DNA of 64,000 bases from Temnothorax longispinosus (taxonomy: Eukaryota; Arthropoda; Insecta; Hymenoptera; Formicidae): positions 1,240,001-1,304,000 of the forward strand of contig NC_092364.1 of the NCBI RefSeq assembly GCF_030848805.1. Reading direction: 5' to 3'. The translations under genes and the position numbers were made by a program. Within the stretch, counting starts at the first letter, position 1; every line of letters begins with the position of its first letter. Below the pieces are notes generated by a model. That model did not search any database, was not told the origin of the DNA, and worked only from the letters and a program-made list of their open reading frames with translations. Positions 37,502-51,600 of this stretch are shown piece by piece.

Positions 37502-38263
37502 TGTCTGCGAAGGAAGATAAACGCGTCGCTGCGATTACATGGTCGACGTCAATTTGTAAAACAGAAGCAAGTAGTTATACAATATATCGAAATAAACGTC
37601 TATAATTTTATCTTCTTACTCATTTCATCTCATTTTCATTCGCTACATATACGTGGTCTAACGCGATGAAAGCCGAACTCCATCTTGTCAGGAAATTTTC
37701 GCGCGATCGCCGAAGCTTTAATTCGTTCGCGCGGAAAATGCTGGCGAAATGACGTAACGGTGCAAAACGTCCAGTCGTCAAATGTCACTATCAAGTGACT
37801 TTAAAGGCGCGTCCATACGAGGATTTGGGGGATTTCGATAAACACGATCCGCCAATCGCGAGGTGCCGAGAAGCGCCGATCGTTGGCTGTCGTAGTACAG
37901 CGAGACTCTCATGAGAGACGAGCATGAAATTATTGAAATTGTAAATTGTACCCGTGGAAAGCCATGACATCGGAAAACATCGTGCACGGAGCGGAGAAAT
38001 GAGGTGTACCACCGCCGCGTCGTGACGTCTTCGAGGGACTTGGCGCTCGGGGACTCGGGACTGGCTCGGGACAACGCACGAGGTTAACTCCCGCCCGGGG
38101 TACACGCCGCCGTAACCAAATGGTTACGATCCCGCGTTATAACCTACGCCGCGTATGCGATCCCAACATCAGCTGATGAGCTCGACGTAACTGCGCGCAC
38201 GACAGCCGGATTTTCCGAACGTTTCGCACCCAACGGATACCCACGGACGGGGGAAACGTCGCG

Positions 38264-40815
38264 ATGGCAGACCTCGCCCTGGGGGAGCTCAGCGGCGATC
38301 AAACCGAGAAAGTACTGCAGTTTCAGGTACGCGGTTCTACGTTCTTTATCTTAAGGTCACGCGCCTTATTCCGATATTCGTTATCGTGAATAACGATACA
38401 TAATGATTTACCTCCAGGATCTCACCGGCATCGAAGACCTCTCGGTATGCAGAGACGTTTTGCAGAGGCACAACTGGAACCTGGAAGTGGCGGTTCAGGT
38501 ATCGTACATTATCTCCCTTGTGTATCTCTCAATCTGTTCTTGCGGCGTTTCACCATTCACTATATTTTAATATAATTTCGTATATCAAACGTCATCCGAA
38601 ATGAATAACTGAATGAAGCTGTATCCTTTCTTTGTTTGTGACGAGCAGCGGCATATTTATTTATTATTTTATTGCTGATAATTTTTCAATATTGCCCAAT
38701 GGATGCCTTTATGTAAGCGTCACATGTCACATACGAGCTCTGATTTATGTTATTCAAAATGCTTCTTGTGTGCAGGAGCTTACTTTGTGTGTTGTAGGAA
38801 CAATTGAACTTGTACGAAGGCAGACCATCCATGTACGCACAGGACTCGCGTGCCCGCCCGCCACAGGTTGTAGATGACAGTAGTTCCAGAATTTATTTTA
38901 GTTACCCAGGAAGCTCCGGTGGAGGCGGCGGTCTCTTATCCTACATTTTTTCCATGTGTTACAATCTAGTGAGCAGTATCCTACAACTACTTTTTGCAAT
39001 ATTTAAGAGAAATGTTAGACCTGGTAAGTAATGTATACAACACACAATAATGAACGTTACGTTCATTCCGTTTACGAGTCAATTTCAATTTCTTAAGAAT
39101 CGACAAAGAGATTTATGTAGGATATTTCATTATTGTGCTCAAAATAAATGTTTAGAAGCGCAAATTTTTCTCTAAGCTACTTAGATTCAATTAAAACCTT
39201 GCAAGATAATAGTAATCTACTGATTACAAATTGATAAGACTTAATCTCGATAATTCAAGATTACGATAATCATTATTCTTGTCGCCGTGTGTACGTGTAA
39301 ATTTATAATTCATGCACTGTAATTGAAGCAAATAAATGATATCTTCCAAGTGTCCGCCGATCCAGTGGAAGATGTAGTCAACTTTATTAGATCGTATGAG
39401 GAGCGTTACGGTAACACTCACCCAGTATTTTACCAGGGCTCCTACAGCCAAGCTCTTTCGGACGCGAAACAAGAATTGAGATTTCTGTTGGTATATCTGC
39501 ATAAGGATGAGACTCAAGAAGTCGACCAATGGTGCAGGTAATCCTATGATTACTTGCAATTACTTTTTTAATAGACAGCATGTACATAAAATATATAATG
39601 TGATGAGAAATGTATCTTTTTCAGAAATACATTGTGCGATCCAGAAGTGATACGATATATAAATATCCATACTTTGTTCTGGGCATGTAACGTAAAGTCC
39701 GGAGAGGGTTACAAAGTCGCGGAAGCACTCAAATTGGGCTCATATCCCTTTCTAGCGCTGATCGTGCTAAAGGACAATAGAATGACAATAGTCGGTCGGT
39801 ACGTAAAGCTGATGTGTCTGCATACTTTAAAACAAACATTTGTGTATTATTTCAATATTTACAATTTATTTAACTTAATACATAAACTTGTTTTTCTATC
39901 TTACAGATTGGAAGGCGCACCATCTTCCGCTGATTTAATGTCGCGATTGCAAACGATCATAGAACGTAATGAAATTAATCTGATCCAAGCACGTCGAGAC
40001 AGGTAATTGGAATATTTCGTAAGATTTAAGATCTGGAAATAAATCTGGCAATGATGCAAAACTTGTGTTACCTTTTGAAAATCTGCTAATGTATAAAGAT
40101 TGGGGAAATGAATGTTATTTATCGTATCTTTTGATTGGTATTTTAGAGCGGAACGTAGCGCGGCGCAATCGCTTCGGCAACAACAGGATCGCGCTTACGA
40201 GGAGTCGTTGCGCGCGGATCAGGAGAAAGATCGCATAAGAGAAGAGGAACGAAGAGCACGCGAGGAGCAAGAGGCCCGAGAGAAGGAAGAGTTGAACGCT
40301 CAAGAGCTGGAGATACAACGTATACGTATCGAGAAAGAACTGACTATTGGCAAAGTGCCACTCGAGCCGCAACCATCTAATCCCAATGCGTGTCACCTTC
40401 AAATTAAGCTTGGAGAAAGAACGATGAAAAGAAGATTTCTTATGACCGATACAGTCAAGGTATAATTGCGAATATAAACAATCGTAAACATGAATCAGAA
40501 ATATTTTTAATTAATATATGAACAATTTGCAGAAGTTTTTTTTTTATTAGACATTCGTACATACATAATTGCAGCAATCATTTGTTATTATTAACTTAGC
40601 GAAATAATGATATACAATGAAAATAAGGGTTATTTTCTTATCTTTTTCAGGACGTTTATCACTGGATATTCAGCCAACCAGATTCTCCAGCGAGTTTCGA
40701 GATAACAACGAGCTATCCCAGAAGAATCCTCTATCCTTGTAGAGACATCTTGACTCTATCGGATGCCGGTTTAACCCATAGAGAGGTCCTTCACGTTAAC
40801 GATCTAGACGACTAA
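38264..40815 (+). CDS. FAF2: FAS-associated factor 2 (UBXD8), p97/VCP adaptor
   Basis: Eight exons: 38264-38326, 38418-38498, 38798-39023, 39351-39537, 39625-39798, 39907-40002, 40147-40459, 40651-40815. They give 1305 bases, 434 aa (human FAF2 is about 445). Domains in order: a UBA domain (residues ~10-48, GIEDLSVCRDVLQRHNWNLE); a Gly-rich linker and a hydrophobic hairpin (~94-117, LLSYIFSMCYNLVSSILQ) for monotopic ER/lipid-droplet insertion; a thioredoxin-like UAS domain (~124-260, with the FWACNV segment); a charged coiled coil (~275-345); and a C-terminal UBX domain (~355-434). The family recruits p97/VCP to ubiquitinated ER clients for degradation and regulates lipid-droplet lipases. The exon 4 acceptor is AAG rather than CAG/TAG. 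All phases agree. Start and stop are clear. Confidence 0.97.
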
Positions 40816-42320
40816 TCGCAATTCATTTCGATACGACATTCTTCAAGTTTTAGTATCATTCCACAGGAAAAATGATACTGTCATGTGAAAGACACTTGTC
40901 AAGAGACACAAGCTCATGCAGCTTATATACACAAAATGTAAACACACACACATATACACACACATGTATACATAATATATATATATTTGATACATTCTAG
41001 TACTTTATGTGAGGTATACTTTACTGGATGAAAAATATGATTGCACAAAATATACCGAAAGATAGGAATCAAAAAAAGGGGGGAAAAAGGTGTGTCTGTA
41101 AATGCAGCTTATTTAAATTAACAATCGGTACTTTGACCATCGCATTTATTGAAAAATGCATTTCATATAAGTGAAAGAAGAAATGATAGATAGGAATATA
41201 TATTAAAATTTTTTTGCGTAACAAAATGATCTCGTAAAAAAATTGTACTAACCATTTCTTTTATATCTCTCTTTCGACACTAACACTAAACTTGTGTCAA
41301 TATTAAAAGAGCAGTGATATGTATGTTACGATTGAATTTCGACGCTTGGATAAATTTCATGCGTCTATGTATTTCATGCACACTCTTGTAAATTTGTTCC
41401 CTCTGTCATACACAAAATTTGTCTAATATATAATTAAATATATAAGGAGGGGGGAACACAGAACATTTTTTTATATATATGTTTATTGTGCAATCAGTTT
41501 CTTATCAATAACAGGCGCATTCGTTCGATACTTCTGCGGTCCAGAATAAGTAATATCGAGAGAATGGTTAATAAATTCTATGAATTCCACATATATATGT
41601 AGATTCCGATAGAAAAACTTTTGATTGCCGATTTTTATCAACCAATTATAGTATTATATCCAATGGTATTCACATATTTTGATTTAAAAATGTGTAACGC
41701 GCCTAGTTATACGTTCGATGTCTGGTACAAAAAGAGCATTGAATTTTATCGGTTATCAACCGGTATAGTCATATTTATTTCTAGAACAACAGCGACGTTG
41801 TCCGTTTCACAATTTTGCGCAATTGTTTCCTGTTGCATCCGATAAGTTCTTTTTCTTTTTATGCTGCCAATGCTGCTTATAAAAGATATAATATATTTCA
41901 GTTCTGACCAAATGTTCCCAGTTGCAAGATTTATTTTTTTGGAATTTTATATAATGTACATTTAAACTGAATTATGTACAAATTCATCATTTCGTCACAT
42001 CATGTAAGTACCCTGACGTATTTACAGTAAGTAGGCATAAGTATGACGGTTGCAGGAGATTACGAGTACAGATATTCCGTACGACGTTAGCGATATTTAT
42101 CAGTATCTGAGTCATCGATAAATGGTGTCCATTATTATTAAAGTAGGAAACTAACATTATATTACATAAAATAATTTTCTTTTAAATAATTTAAAATACC
42201 AATTGATTTATTATATAATATAACACAATATTTCAATAAAATTAGACACCAAGAGATACGTATCGCGCGTTAACGAGGTACAGAATACTGTTTAGGAAGA
42301 AATCAAGTCAGGTAGACATT
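40816..42320. other. Convergent 3' region: FAF2 3' UTR and RIOK3-like 3' flank
   Basis: AT-rich sequence with TA/CA simple repeats (40945-40990) and no open frame with recognisable motifs on either strand. In particular, no RIO kinase motif was found in any frame. An AATAAA at 41570-41575 could serve FAF2. TTTATT at 42207-42212 could be the minus-strand poly(A) signal of the RIOK3-like gene, about 110 bases beyond its stop. Confidence 0.6.
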
Positions 42321-43508
42321 CTATTTCGGATGGGTTTTTGATTTTGGCGAGACTTTTGCCCTCTCCTTGGAGCATTGCGCGCGACTGTAAGCGCGCAAGG
42401 TGTTGTATACTTTGTTGTTCAGTTTGACATCAAAACCACCCGTGTCTCCCGTGTCGATTCCCGGTGGACATTTTAACAGTCGGCAAGCATTAATCCTGGA
42501 AGACATTAAGATGTCGTGCTTCGTAACAATCTGAGAATCTTTTCCCATCTTCTTGTAACCGCAGCGTGGTATCGAGGCGTACTCTTTCTCTATGCTCTGA
42601 AAAAAACAATTAGCGTATCTTAATAAGTGAATGCCTATTATATGTTGATACATTGTTGTTAATGATATAAACAAGTCCTTAATCCATGCGGTATCTATAT
42701 ATATAAAAGATATCTTATGAGTGACACGTATCATTGCGCAGCACTTACGACAAAACGATCGAAGTCTCTGTTGCTGTCGTCCACGTTAGAATCCACGTTA
42801 TCTTCATCCTTAGGATCATACAAAGAGCTACGGTAATTGCTATATGAGATGCTCACTGAAAAAAAGGAGGAATAACTTTAGACAATCGCATAACTTTAGA
42901 CAAGGGATTGACGTATCTCTTGTCACCTTTCGAGTCGCGATTGAACTTCTCTTCTGTACGCTTCAACATCGTGTCGTACTCGCGATTAAATTGAGTTTGT
43001 AACAAATTTGCTATGACCTCGTCGTCGCCAGTGTCACTTGCATCGTACGTTTCTCCCACTGTTTTGTCCGCTTGAATTGCGTTGTCCTCGTCAAAATATT
43101 TCTTCAGCTCCCTGGCAATACATAAAGCGAGACTTTAAATAATGGAGAAATTATACATGACAAAATAACTGTTTCAATTTCATGTTTTGACCACCAACTT
43201 GAAATGTTAAATGTTTCAAATGATAATTCTCACGACATAACGAAGGTCATCCCTCGCGCATATTTCATTAGGAAATACTAAGTTTTCACGGTACACTATT
43301 CAAGTTTAGCACAAGTTGAATGGAAAGCTGAGAATTTTGTGAGGTCTACTTACGGAGGAGCGTCCGATAAAGATAACTGGACTCTCGTCGCAGCAAGCAA
43401 TATTTACCTCTCCTGCATGCTCGCGGCCAATTGTTCCGTCGTGATATCTAGTAGATTGACAGGACTCTCAAGGGGTTGTATTTTCGCCCACACTTTCGGG
43501 GTTGCCAT
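42321..43508 (-). CDS. RIO kinase 3 N-terminal fragment, kinase domain absent
   Basis: Four exons with clean GT-AG sites and consistent phases: 43408-43508, 42927-43111, 42749-42855, 42321-42596. They give 222 aa. The protein aligns with the N-terminal third of RIOK3: a VWAKIQPLESP start like the family's PWAIPQN, then NREYDTMLKRTEEKFNRDSK followed by VSISYSNYR, then VTKHDILMSSRINACR, then GGFDVKLNNKVYNTL. It then stops at KSKTHPK where RIOK3 proceeds into the RIO kinase domain. The ATP-binding loop, catalytic and metal-binding motifs are all missing, and none is found in the 1.5 kb downstream. RIOK3 family members act in 18S rRNA maturation. This product cannot be a kinase as encoded. It could be a partial segmental duplicate, a gene broken by rearrangement, or an assembly error. 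Confidence 0.82.
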
Positions 43509-45690
43509 TGCTGTGATCGACCGGAACGAGGTGAATTTGTACAGGCACGAATAACGACGCGTCGCCCGCACAGAAGTTGGACGAGATAAATATGAGATAA
43601 ATAAAAGAGTTCCAAGATACTCCCCCCCCCCTTGTTTAAAACACCTTTCTTCTTCTTACGCGTGCCAGAGAATGTGACCCGGACAGGAACGTTCCTGCCT
43701 CGGTCCCCCCCGAGACACGTCGCGCGGATAAAACAGCATTACTTTCCTAACTTCTTTGGGGATTTGAATCTCGGCTTATATGTATAATCGCGAAATACAT
43801 ATCGACAACTCGTAAAGACAGTCAGCTCTGGATAAACGTCCGCAATTATCAAATATGGGCTGATAAGGACTGCAGAAGGATGCGTATTTGTCGACCATCG
43901 ATAACATCAGTGCTACTTAAAATTCTCCGAATTTCTAAAAATCGTCTTGACAATTTGGAACCACATTTTAAAAATAAAAATGCATCTCTATATTAATTTT
44001 ACATCTATTAAAAATGTATTTCTATTTCTTCAAATTGCTATAATTGGTGTAATATATTGAATATTAATAAAACAATATTATTACTCGTATACTCAAAGAT
44101 GAATAAATATACCCAAGTCTAATTATTATTAATTTATTCCAGTAGATCTAGTACATACACAAACGGTTTTTTTTTCTTCTTAATAATATTCCATTCACTC
44201 CATCCGCTTTTCCTCACAAATCGCCTTTCAAATTTCATAGCTAAATTCTAAAATGATCTTGAAAATTTAGATATGCCAAAAGCAGTGATTTGGCGAGTTT
44301 GTTATAAAAACGGAAAATTAAATTAGTTCTGGTTTTTGAAACGGGATAGAAAAGACTGATCGATACGCGATACCACTTACTTAAGATCGTCGGAATCTTG
44401 TTGCGATTGCATTAAGTCCACTTTACAGTAATGCATGGGGCACACGGATGTCTCACACAATTTACAAAAGTCTGATATACGTGAATTGTAATTACCGCGG
44501 ATGGTTCTTTTTTATAAATACGATCATATGTACAGAGATATATCACCGATGTCATACGTGCATACATAGAGTAAAAGACAGCTCCTATATGTTTTCGAAT
44601 GCCAAAATGCAATATCCCTTAATCTTAATACAATGATACAAAAGAAAGAAGATGCGCTCTCTCTCTCAGTAGGAGTCTCATTAGGAGAAAAACTGGCTTA
44701 TTCTTTCTTAAGTAATGAAAAAAAAATACATTAAAAATTAAGAGAAAGTAAAAGAATCTACCTTAGGCGACCCTCATTTTTCCTTTCTTGTCATCAAAAG
44801 CTTACGCGAGAAATTTCTTCAATATACTAACGATTAAATCAGAAACGAGGAAGTTATTAGGGAGGAAATCCGCATTATATCGGAATTCTACAACCCATGC
44901 ATTACAAAAGTGCATCATGCAGTAAGAGTTTCTCAGCTACATTATCCGAATGTCAGTCTTGATGCGTAAAGTGATTGCCGTTGTTCACCGTGGCGAACGT
45001 ATTCAATTCGAAATGAACCGCAGGCCTTAAAGTATCGTGGATGTTCTAAAAGTTTACCGCTCGCGCGTAACCTATTGTCGCAAATTTCGTGAATAAATTA
45101 CAAGTGACAGATTATTTGAATCGGAGCACCTTAAGTGACGACATGGAGAAATTTGACATTATAAACTAAAAAGGTCTTAAATAGACTTAAGTAAATAATG
45201 TACTTGTTTTACTGCGTGCAATACATTAAGAGCTAAAAGGATGTAAATCAAATCCTTAAAAAAAAAAAAACTTAAGAAAATAATCCTATGTGTCGTTTCC
45301 TATCGAAGAACGCATGTATAAATACAGAGAATGTGAAATCTTGAATCTAGATGCCGAATGTACACGTAATAAATACAGAAGTAATGTAATTCGATTTGTA
45401 AAATATTACGTTTTCATCTGGAAATCTCTTCCATATCCTTTTTCTAGAAAAATTCAGCTAAAAACTGTAATTTACGAAAAATAATGTTACAGCGCAAACG
45501 ATTCTCGTGAGACAGTTCAATTTGCGCTACTTTGAGTTCTTGTTTGAGCCACTGTGTTCCAACACTTAACATTCAGGCTGTAAAAAAAAACAATATCCCG
45601 TTACACTAAGACTGTATCAAAGATTATAATAGAATGATTAACGATACTATTACAGACTGTGATTATTACCTTTTCTCTATCATTATTGTT
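43509..45690. other. Intergenic region between RIOK3-like start and Mi-2 3' end
   Basis: AT-rich, with a C-run at 43621-43632 and several poly-A/T tracts. It must contain the RIOK3-like promoter (right after 43508) and the Mi-2 3' UTR (just below 45691). Open frames are short and AT-driven, and none is supported as a gene. Confidence 0.55.
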
Positions 45691-48600
45691 TTAACACGAA
45701 CCTGTAAAACCTTGCGGTGGTTGTCCCGGAACTGAGTATTGTGGTCTAAAATTCCCGAAATTAACAGCGCCCGCGAAACTAGCTGGCAATTGTCCTCCGG
45801 AGAAACCGGCCGGGAACTGCTGTGCCAATAACGCAGCCTGTCCAGTCTGAGAACTTGTACCACCGGGTGCCGTGGCTGCTAGACGACTCAATATTGACCT
45901 CTCCGACATCTGGAGTCTCTGAGCGACTGGTGGGATGCGGGCAAGAGTTGCTGGCAATCGACTCACGTCTGATTTCATATCAGACAACAACTCTTCCAAT
46001 TGATTTAACACCTATAAAACAGAATACATACACATTTAGATCCGACGTCCTCGCGTCGATGATTGAGGAATTTTTTACATATAAATGATATATGGATTTA
46101 ATTGAATCAACCTTATGTAACACCGCATTCGCCGGTTTATTTCCAGCAAGACTCTCCTTGCTAAGATGCTGATGGGATTCGGCAAGACATTCAACCTCGG
46201 CGAATCGCGCATTAAGACTCATGGCAGGATGATTGGGATCCTGGGTGAGATTCAAGTAGGCAGCCCGTCTTAACTGTTCTTCAATCACCAAAGCTTGTTC
46301 CAAGAGCTTAAAACGTCTTGCCAAGAATTTATTCTTTATCTCCAAAAAGTTGCCTTTTCCCATATCCATCTTGAATGGTTCGTTGATAATTGCAAAACTG
46401 TAATAAGCATGGATAATTTAGTGTCAGTAGAAAGAAAAAGTTTGTGAATCATGATCATTAGCTTCACATTATGACCTTGAAATTGCAACTAGAGCTTTTA
46501 TTCTGTAATCTCGAGTTACAGGGGTAAATATCTTGCACCTAAACACACCGATATTTGCTGTAGTAAGAGATATTAAGCACTTGTGTGTGCAGTTCCAAGG
46601 TAATAATGTTACTATCAAGAACTAGTTGATAAAGAAAGCTTCCACTACCGAATATCATTTTGGATGTCTTGCCAGCGTCCATAACCATGCGTGACAATAC
46701 CAGCCAAGAGCCAATAATCGTGTCTGCGATGCCAAATATCATATTCGCGGCCCGGTACTGCAGCCTTTTCTTCATTCAGCCAAAGCGTATGCAACTCCGT
46801 GAAACCACCATCGGCTATGTTAAACATGAATTTGCGTTTTGGCTTCATCACTTCGGGATCAGAGTCCTTGACATCCTTTTCTTTGTTATCCTTTTCCTAG
46901 AATTAAAAAGCGGTGTAAATTAAGCTGACAAAACGCATTCTTGTATAATTTTATAGGAGTACGTACGTCTCGCTTCTCCGCTTCTTCTTCGTCATCTTTA
47001 ACGATAACAACATCTTCTTCTGGTTCAGCTTTCTTATTCTCGCTATTCTCCACTTTATCATCATGCTTCGCTACAGCTTTCTCGTCCTTTATATCGGATT
47101 TGTCCTTCTCCTTGTCTACGGTCTCCATTTCAACGTCTTTCTCTTCCTTTTTAGAGTCCTCCTTCTCCTTGTCTTTCTCGGAACTCACTTCCTCATCCTC
47201 TTTAGAACTCTTTGGATCTTCCTTTGAATCTTTCGCATCGCCAGTCTAAGACAATTATTTAATGGTATGTTTATGAGAAATGATACTTAAAAATTCGCAT
47301 TTTTGTGTTAAATAAATGAATACTTTTATAATAGAACTATTCAATACCAACCTCTTTATCCTTTGATTCATCCTTAATTTCTTTAACTTCAGATGAATCA
47401 GAATTCGCTTTATTAGTCTCGTTGTTCGTAGAGGTAGAAGTCGGAGTTGGTGTGGCAGCAGGACTAGGGCTAGGAGCATTTGAAGTAGCTGGGGTAGCAC
47501 TAGTGCTACTAGTGCCAGTCGCTGCATCTCCAACTCCCTCTCCAACCTTGACGGGTTCTACTGGTTTGCGTATCATTTCCGGCATTGAATAATAGCCGTT
47601 GATGTGTTCAAATTCCTGTACCTGTGATACCATGCGTATTTTGTATTTTTTTCAACTATTTTTTGTCGTTTATAACATCAGAATATTCGAAATAAAGAGA
47701 TAGTAACTCAACATATATTTTAATGTAACCATTACCTTCTTCCTAATCAAGGACATGACGCCGATTCTAGTTAATACATGCTGTCGACTAAGACCTTCTC
47801 TTGGGACACCATCCGCAAATGTTTCCGCATTATCAGCGCCTGGTTCGCAGAGGTGTCGCATGAAGAGGGAAACGTAGGCTTTGAAATTCTTTTCGGACTT
47901 GCCACGCAGATCGCGCACCAACCTAAATAGTTAAATAAAAGAAACGTGTAAATACATAATATAAAAAAGCAGCGATATATATCGTAATAATAATTTTGTG
48001 AGATGACTTACCATTGAGAGTTGAAAGCGTCTTGAGGTGGCATTCCATAACGCATAATTGCGTTGAGGAATGCTTTCCGTTGTCTGGCATTAAAACCTAG
48101 TACCTGTAAAAATGTAAGTATGCAAAAGTATTTAATAGATACATACAATTCTTGTTTTGAATAAAAATTATTTTGCTGTAGTACTTCACTGGATTTTAAT
48201 TATTTTCGAGTTTAATATTTGAAAATTTACACAAATAAAATGTATGTACGTATTACATAAATACCAACCTCAATATTTCCATTTACTCTGGCAAGTAGAG
48301 GTGGCAGAGGTCTATCTTTTTCATCACGTCTCTCCAGTCTTCGTCTGCTTCTGCGAGACAACAAATCCCCGTCACCTTTTTCATCGAAATCATCGTCCTC
48401 CTTGTCATCGTCACTGGGCGCGCTAAAATCGCTATTATAATCCGACAGATTCTCCTGCCACGGCTGATCATCTCTTGCGCCTTGGTCGCCGGTTACACCT
48501 CCATCCGTGTAATTAACTTGTTTTCGTACTCGTTTGCCTATGATTAATTAAATATGCATGAAAATACGTGTATGATCTAGTATATTAATAGAATTTCGAA

Positions 48601-51600
48601 CATAATACTTTAACATGTGAACAAACCTTTTCCAAGTGTTCTAGCGATATCTTCCTGTTGTTGCTCGTAATGATGTCTAAGCAATTTGATCCAATACGCC
48701 GGATCTGTATTTTCCGCTTCTTGTTTAATTATCTCTGTATCTGCTTCTTCCTCTGTTTCACCTTCCTTTGTTACGTATGAAGCAACCTTGAAGGAACTTA
48801 AGTACTCGTTAGCCCAGTTTTCCTTCTGCTCAATACCCTCCTTACTTCGGTCCAATAATTCGGCGACAGCTTTGTCGTCGTAATGTATAGCTTCGTCTTC
48901 CTTGCCCTCTTCTTCCTTGAACAATTCCTCCGTACCTGAAAATAAATTTCCCGCATTAAATTTATCGTAATTATACCAAGATAAATAATTGTTAGAAAAA
49001 AATTATTTAGCAGTAATAAATTTCAATAAATAGACTGTTTCACTAATAGCTCATTGATTAATAGCATTAATCTATAAAACTTACCAAAACGTAAAATATC
49101 ATCAAGCTCTTGTTTACTGAAGTTGGCGCCCTTGCCACCCATGCCTGGTCGCACAACCAAATGAGTGAGCATCATTTTACGCTTAGCTACTTGCGTTACT
49201 CTTTCTTCCACAGAATTACGGGTGACGAATCGGTAGATCATAACTTTGTTGGCCTGACCTATCCTATGAGCTCTGCTGAACGCTTGAATGTCGTTGTGTG
49301 GATTCCAATCGGAATCGTAAATAATCACAGTATCTGCCGTTGCTAAGTTAATACCTAAACCACCAGCACGCGTAGAAAGCAAAAAGACGAATTGTTGTGC
49401 ACCTGTAAATAAATTTTTAGTTAAAAAAATAGAACATCTTTTTCTTTTCTGTATTTTATTATAATTACACATGATAGAATCAAGAATAAAAATATAGTTT
49501 ATTTTTTACATTTAGTCTCGTTTATTCTCGTTTACATTTCAAAATAGGAAGAACATATAATCTTACTAAATAAAAATAATCAATATATGTCTATGGTTTA
49601 ATCTTAAAAACACTTACCAGGAGCGTTAAATCTATCGATAGCTTCTTGACGCTGCGCACCCGTTATATTGCCGTCTATTCTTTCATATTTGTATCCCTCA
49701 CCCTCCAAATAATCTTCGAGGATATCTAACATCTTGGTCATTTGAGAAAATATGAGAACTCGATGTCCGTCGTCTCGCAGTTTCTTGAGCATTTTACTCA
49801 ACAGAACCAATTTTCCTGCTGCTTTAATTAAAGCTGATGTCTCATAACTTCCGTTTGGTCCAGTCGGTGCTTCTTGCGACGCGGCGGGGAACAAGTACGG
49901 GTGATTGCAGCATTTCTTGAGATCCATCATTATATTTAACAACGACACTTGCTGACCACCTCCTTTCGGATTGAGAGCTTCGAAGTTCCTCGTTAATATG
50001 TATTTGTAATATTTCTTCTGCATTGGCGATAATTCGACACGTACAATAAATTCAGACTTGCTAGGCATGTTCTGCAAAGAAATATGTTCGTTATAACACC
50101 AATGCGCTGATTAAAAAGCACAATTATATTTGAAGACATAAATATAAATCTTCTAATTACCAACCTTCAATACATCAGCTTTTAATCTCCTCAACATATG
50201 CGGACCAAGCATTTCGTGCAGCTTCTTAACTTGCTCTTCCTTTGAAATATCCGCAAATTCGTTTTGGAACGCTGCCAGATCGTTGAATTTGTCGCGACAT
50301 AAGAAATTCAACAAGTGGAACAGTTCCTCCAAATTATTTTGTAATGGAGTACCAGTTAGCAAAAGTTTGTATGCAATATTGTAAGAAGCTAGTAATCTAA
50401 AGAATTTCGATTGATTAGACTTCAATCTGTGAGCTTCGTCTACGACTAAAACGGCCCAATCAATAGAGCCTAAACATGCCGAATCTATCGAGATAAGTTC
50501 ATAACTTGTAAGTAAGACATTAAACTTAATCGAGGATGATCGGATTTTAGAGGCGCGTCCGCTACGCACGGCACCTTCTTCGAATGACAATTCGTTTTCA
50601 CGAATCACAATACGGCTATCTTTGTCACCTGAATAAAAACAGAATATTTTACATTAATATATATTTTTTGAATGTATATTGAAAATTTTCATTAAAAAAG
50701 AAGCTGATACTAACCCACATAAGTAACACAATAAAAGTCAGGTGCCCAAGTCTCGAATTCACGTTCCCAATTGATGATGGTAGACAAGGGAACGGAGACC
50801 AAAAAGGGCCCTTTGCAATGGCCTTCTTTGTACAAAGAATATAAGAATGTTATAGTCTGAATGGTCTTTCCCAGACCCATCTCGTCGGCTAAAATCGTAT
50901 CTATGCCTTGGCCCCATGAGTATCTCAACCAATTTAAACCCTATAAATTAAAAGATTGTAGAAATGTAATGTGAATGTATAAATCTGAATGTAGAAAATA
51001 GAATTTTAACATACTCGAAACTTACCTCTAACTGATAATGATGCAATTGCATTCCGGTCTGATCCAAATATTCCGGCTGTCTCTCATATTTCTTTTTGAG
51101 ATCCGTCGTAGGTTTATCCGGCGGCGGCGTGTATCGTTTCGGAGTCCTCTCCTCGTCGTCAATCAACTCGCGTGTTTTCGATTTCTTGCCTTTACCTGAA
51201 TTGCATTTAATTTCTTTTACAAGAGGCACAAGGTACCTTGAGTAAATAACGAAACTGAATCGAACATCTCTCTCACCTTTTTTCCCTTTACGCGACGTAC
51301 TAACATCACAACAGTTCGCGGCTCTGAGATCTAAGTAATATTCTATAGCCTGTTTCAAACCAGGGATATCCTCGTGTTCGTCTTCCCATGTCGCTTGATC
51401 GTAACCGAGTTCTCTCCACTTCACAAGATACGTGGCCCTGCCATCTCTTTGCAATCGATGATTAATCACCCTGTGAACCACCAGCCACTCTGGACGCACA
51501 CCATAACGATAGAAACGTTCCTCCAAATTATAATTGTCTCTGTTGGTGGCACCGTCTTGCTCTTTCAAACGTTTCACACGAGAATCGCTTTCATCCAATG

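Larger units (their letters stand above)
36067..38263. promoter_or_regulatory. Divergent upstream region of PDZ gene and FAF2
   Basis: A 2.2-kb intergenic region between two start codons pointing apart, so it must hold the promoter of the long PDZ transcript (left) and of FAF2 (right). The first 500 bases are extremely CpG-rich with GTCGCGTCGC-type repeats and a palindrome at 36262-36276. A MITE and a GGAA repeat follow. No TATA box or initiator is assigned with confidence. Confidence 0.55.

Noticed and set aside
40816..42320. Search for a frameshifted or exon-split RIO kinase domain downstream of the RIOK3-like gene
   Set aside because: No frame on the minus strand shows a glycine-rich loop, a catalytic Asp or any alignable RIO segment, so the truncation is treated as real in this assembly.
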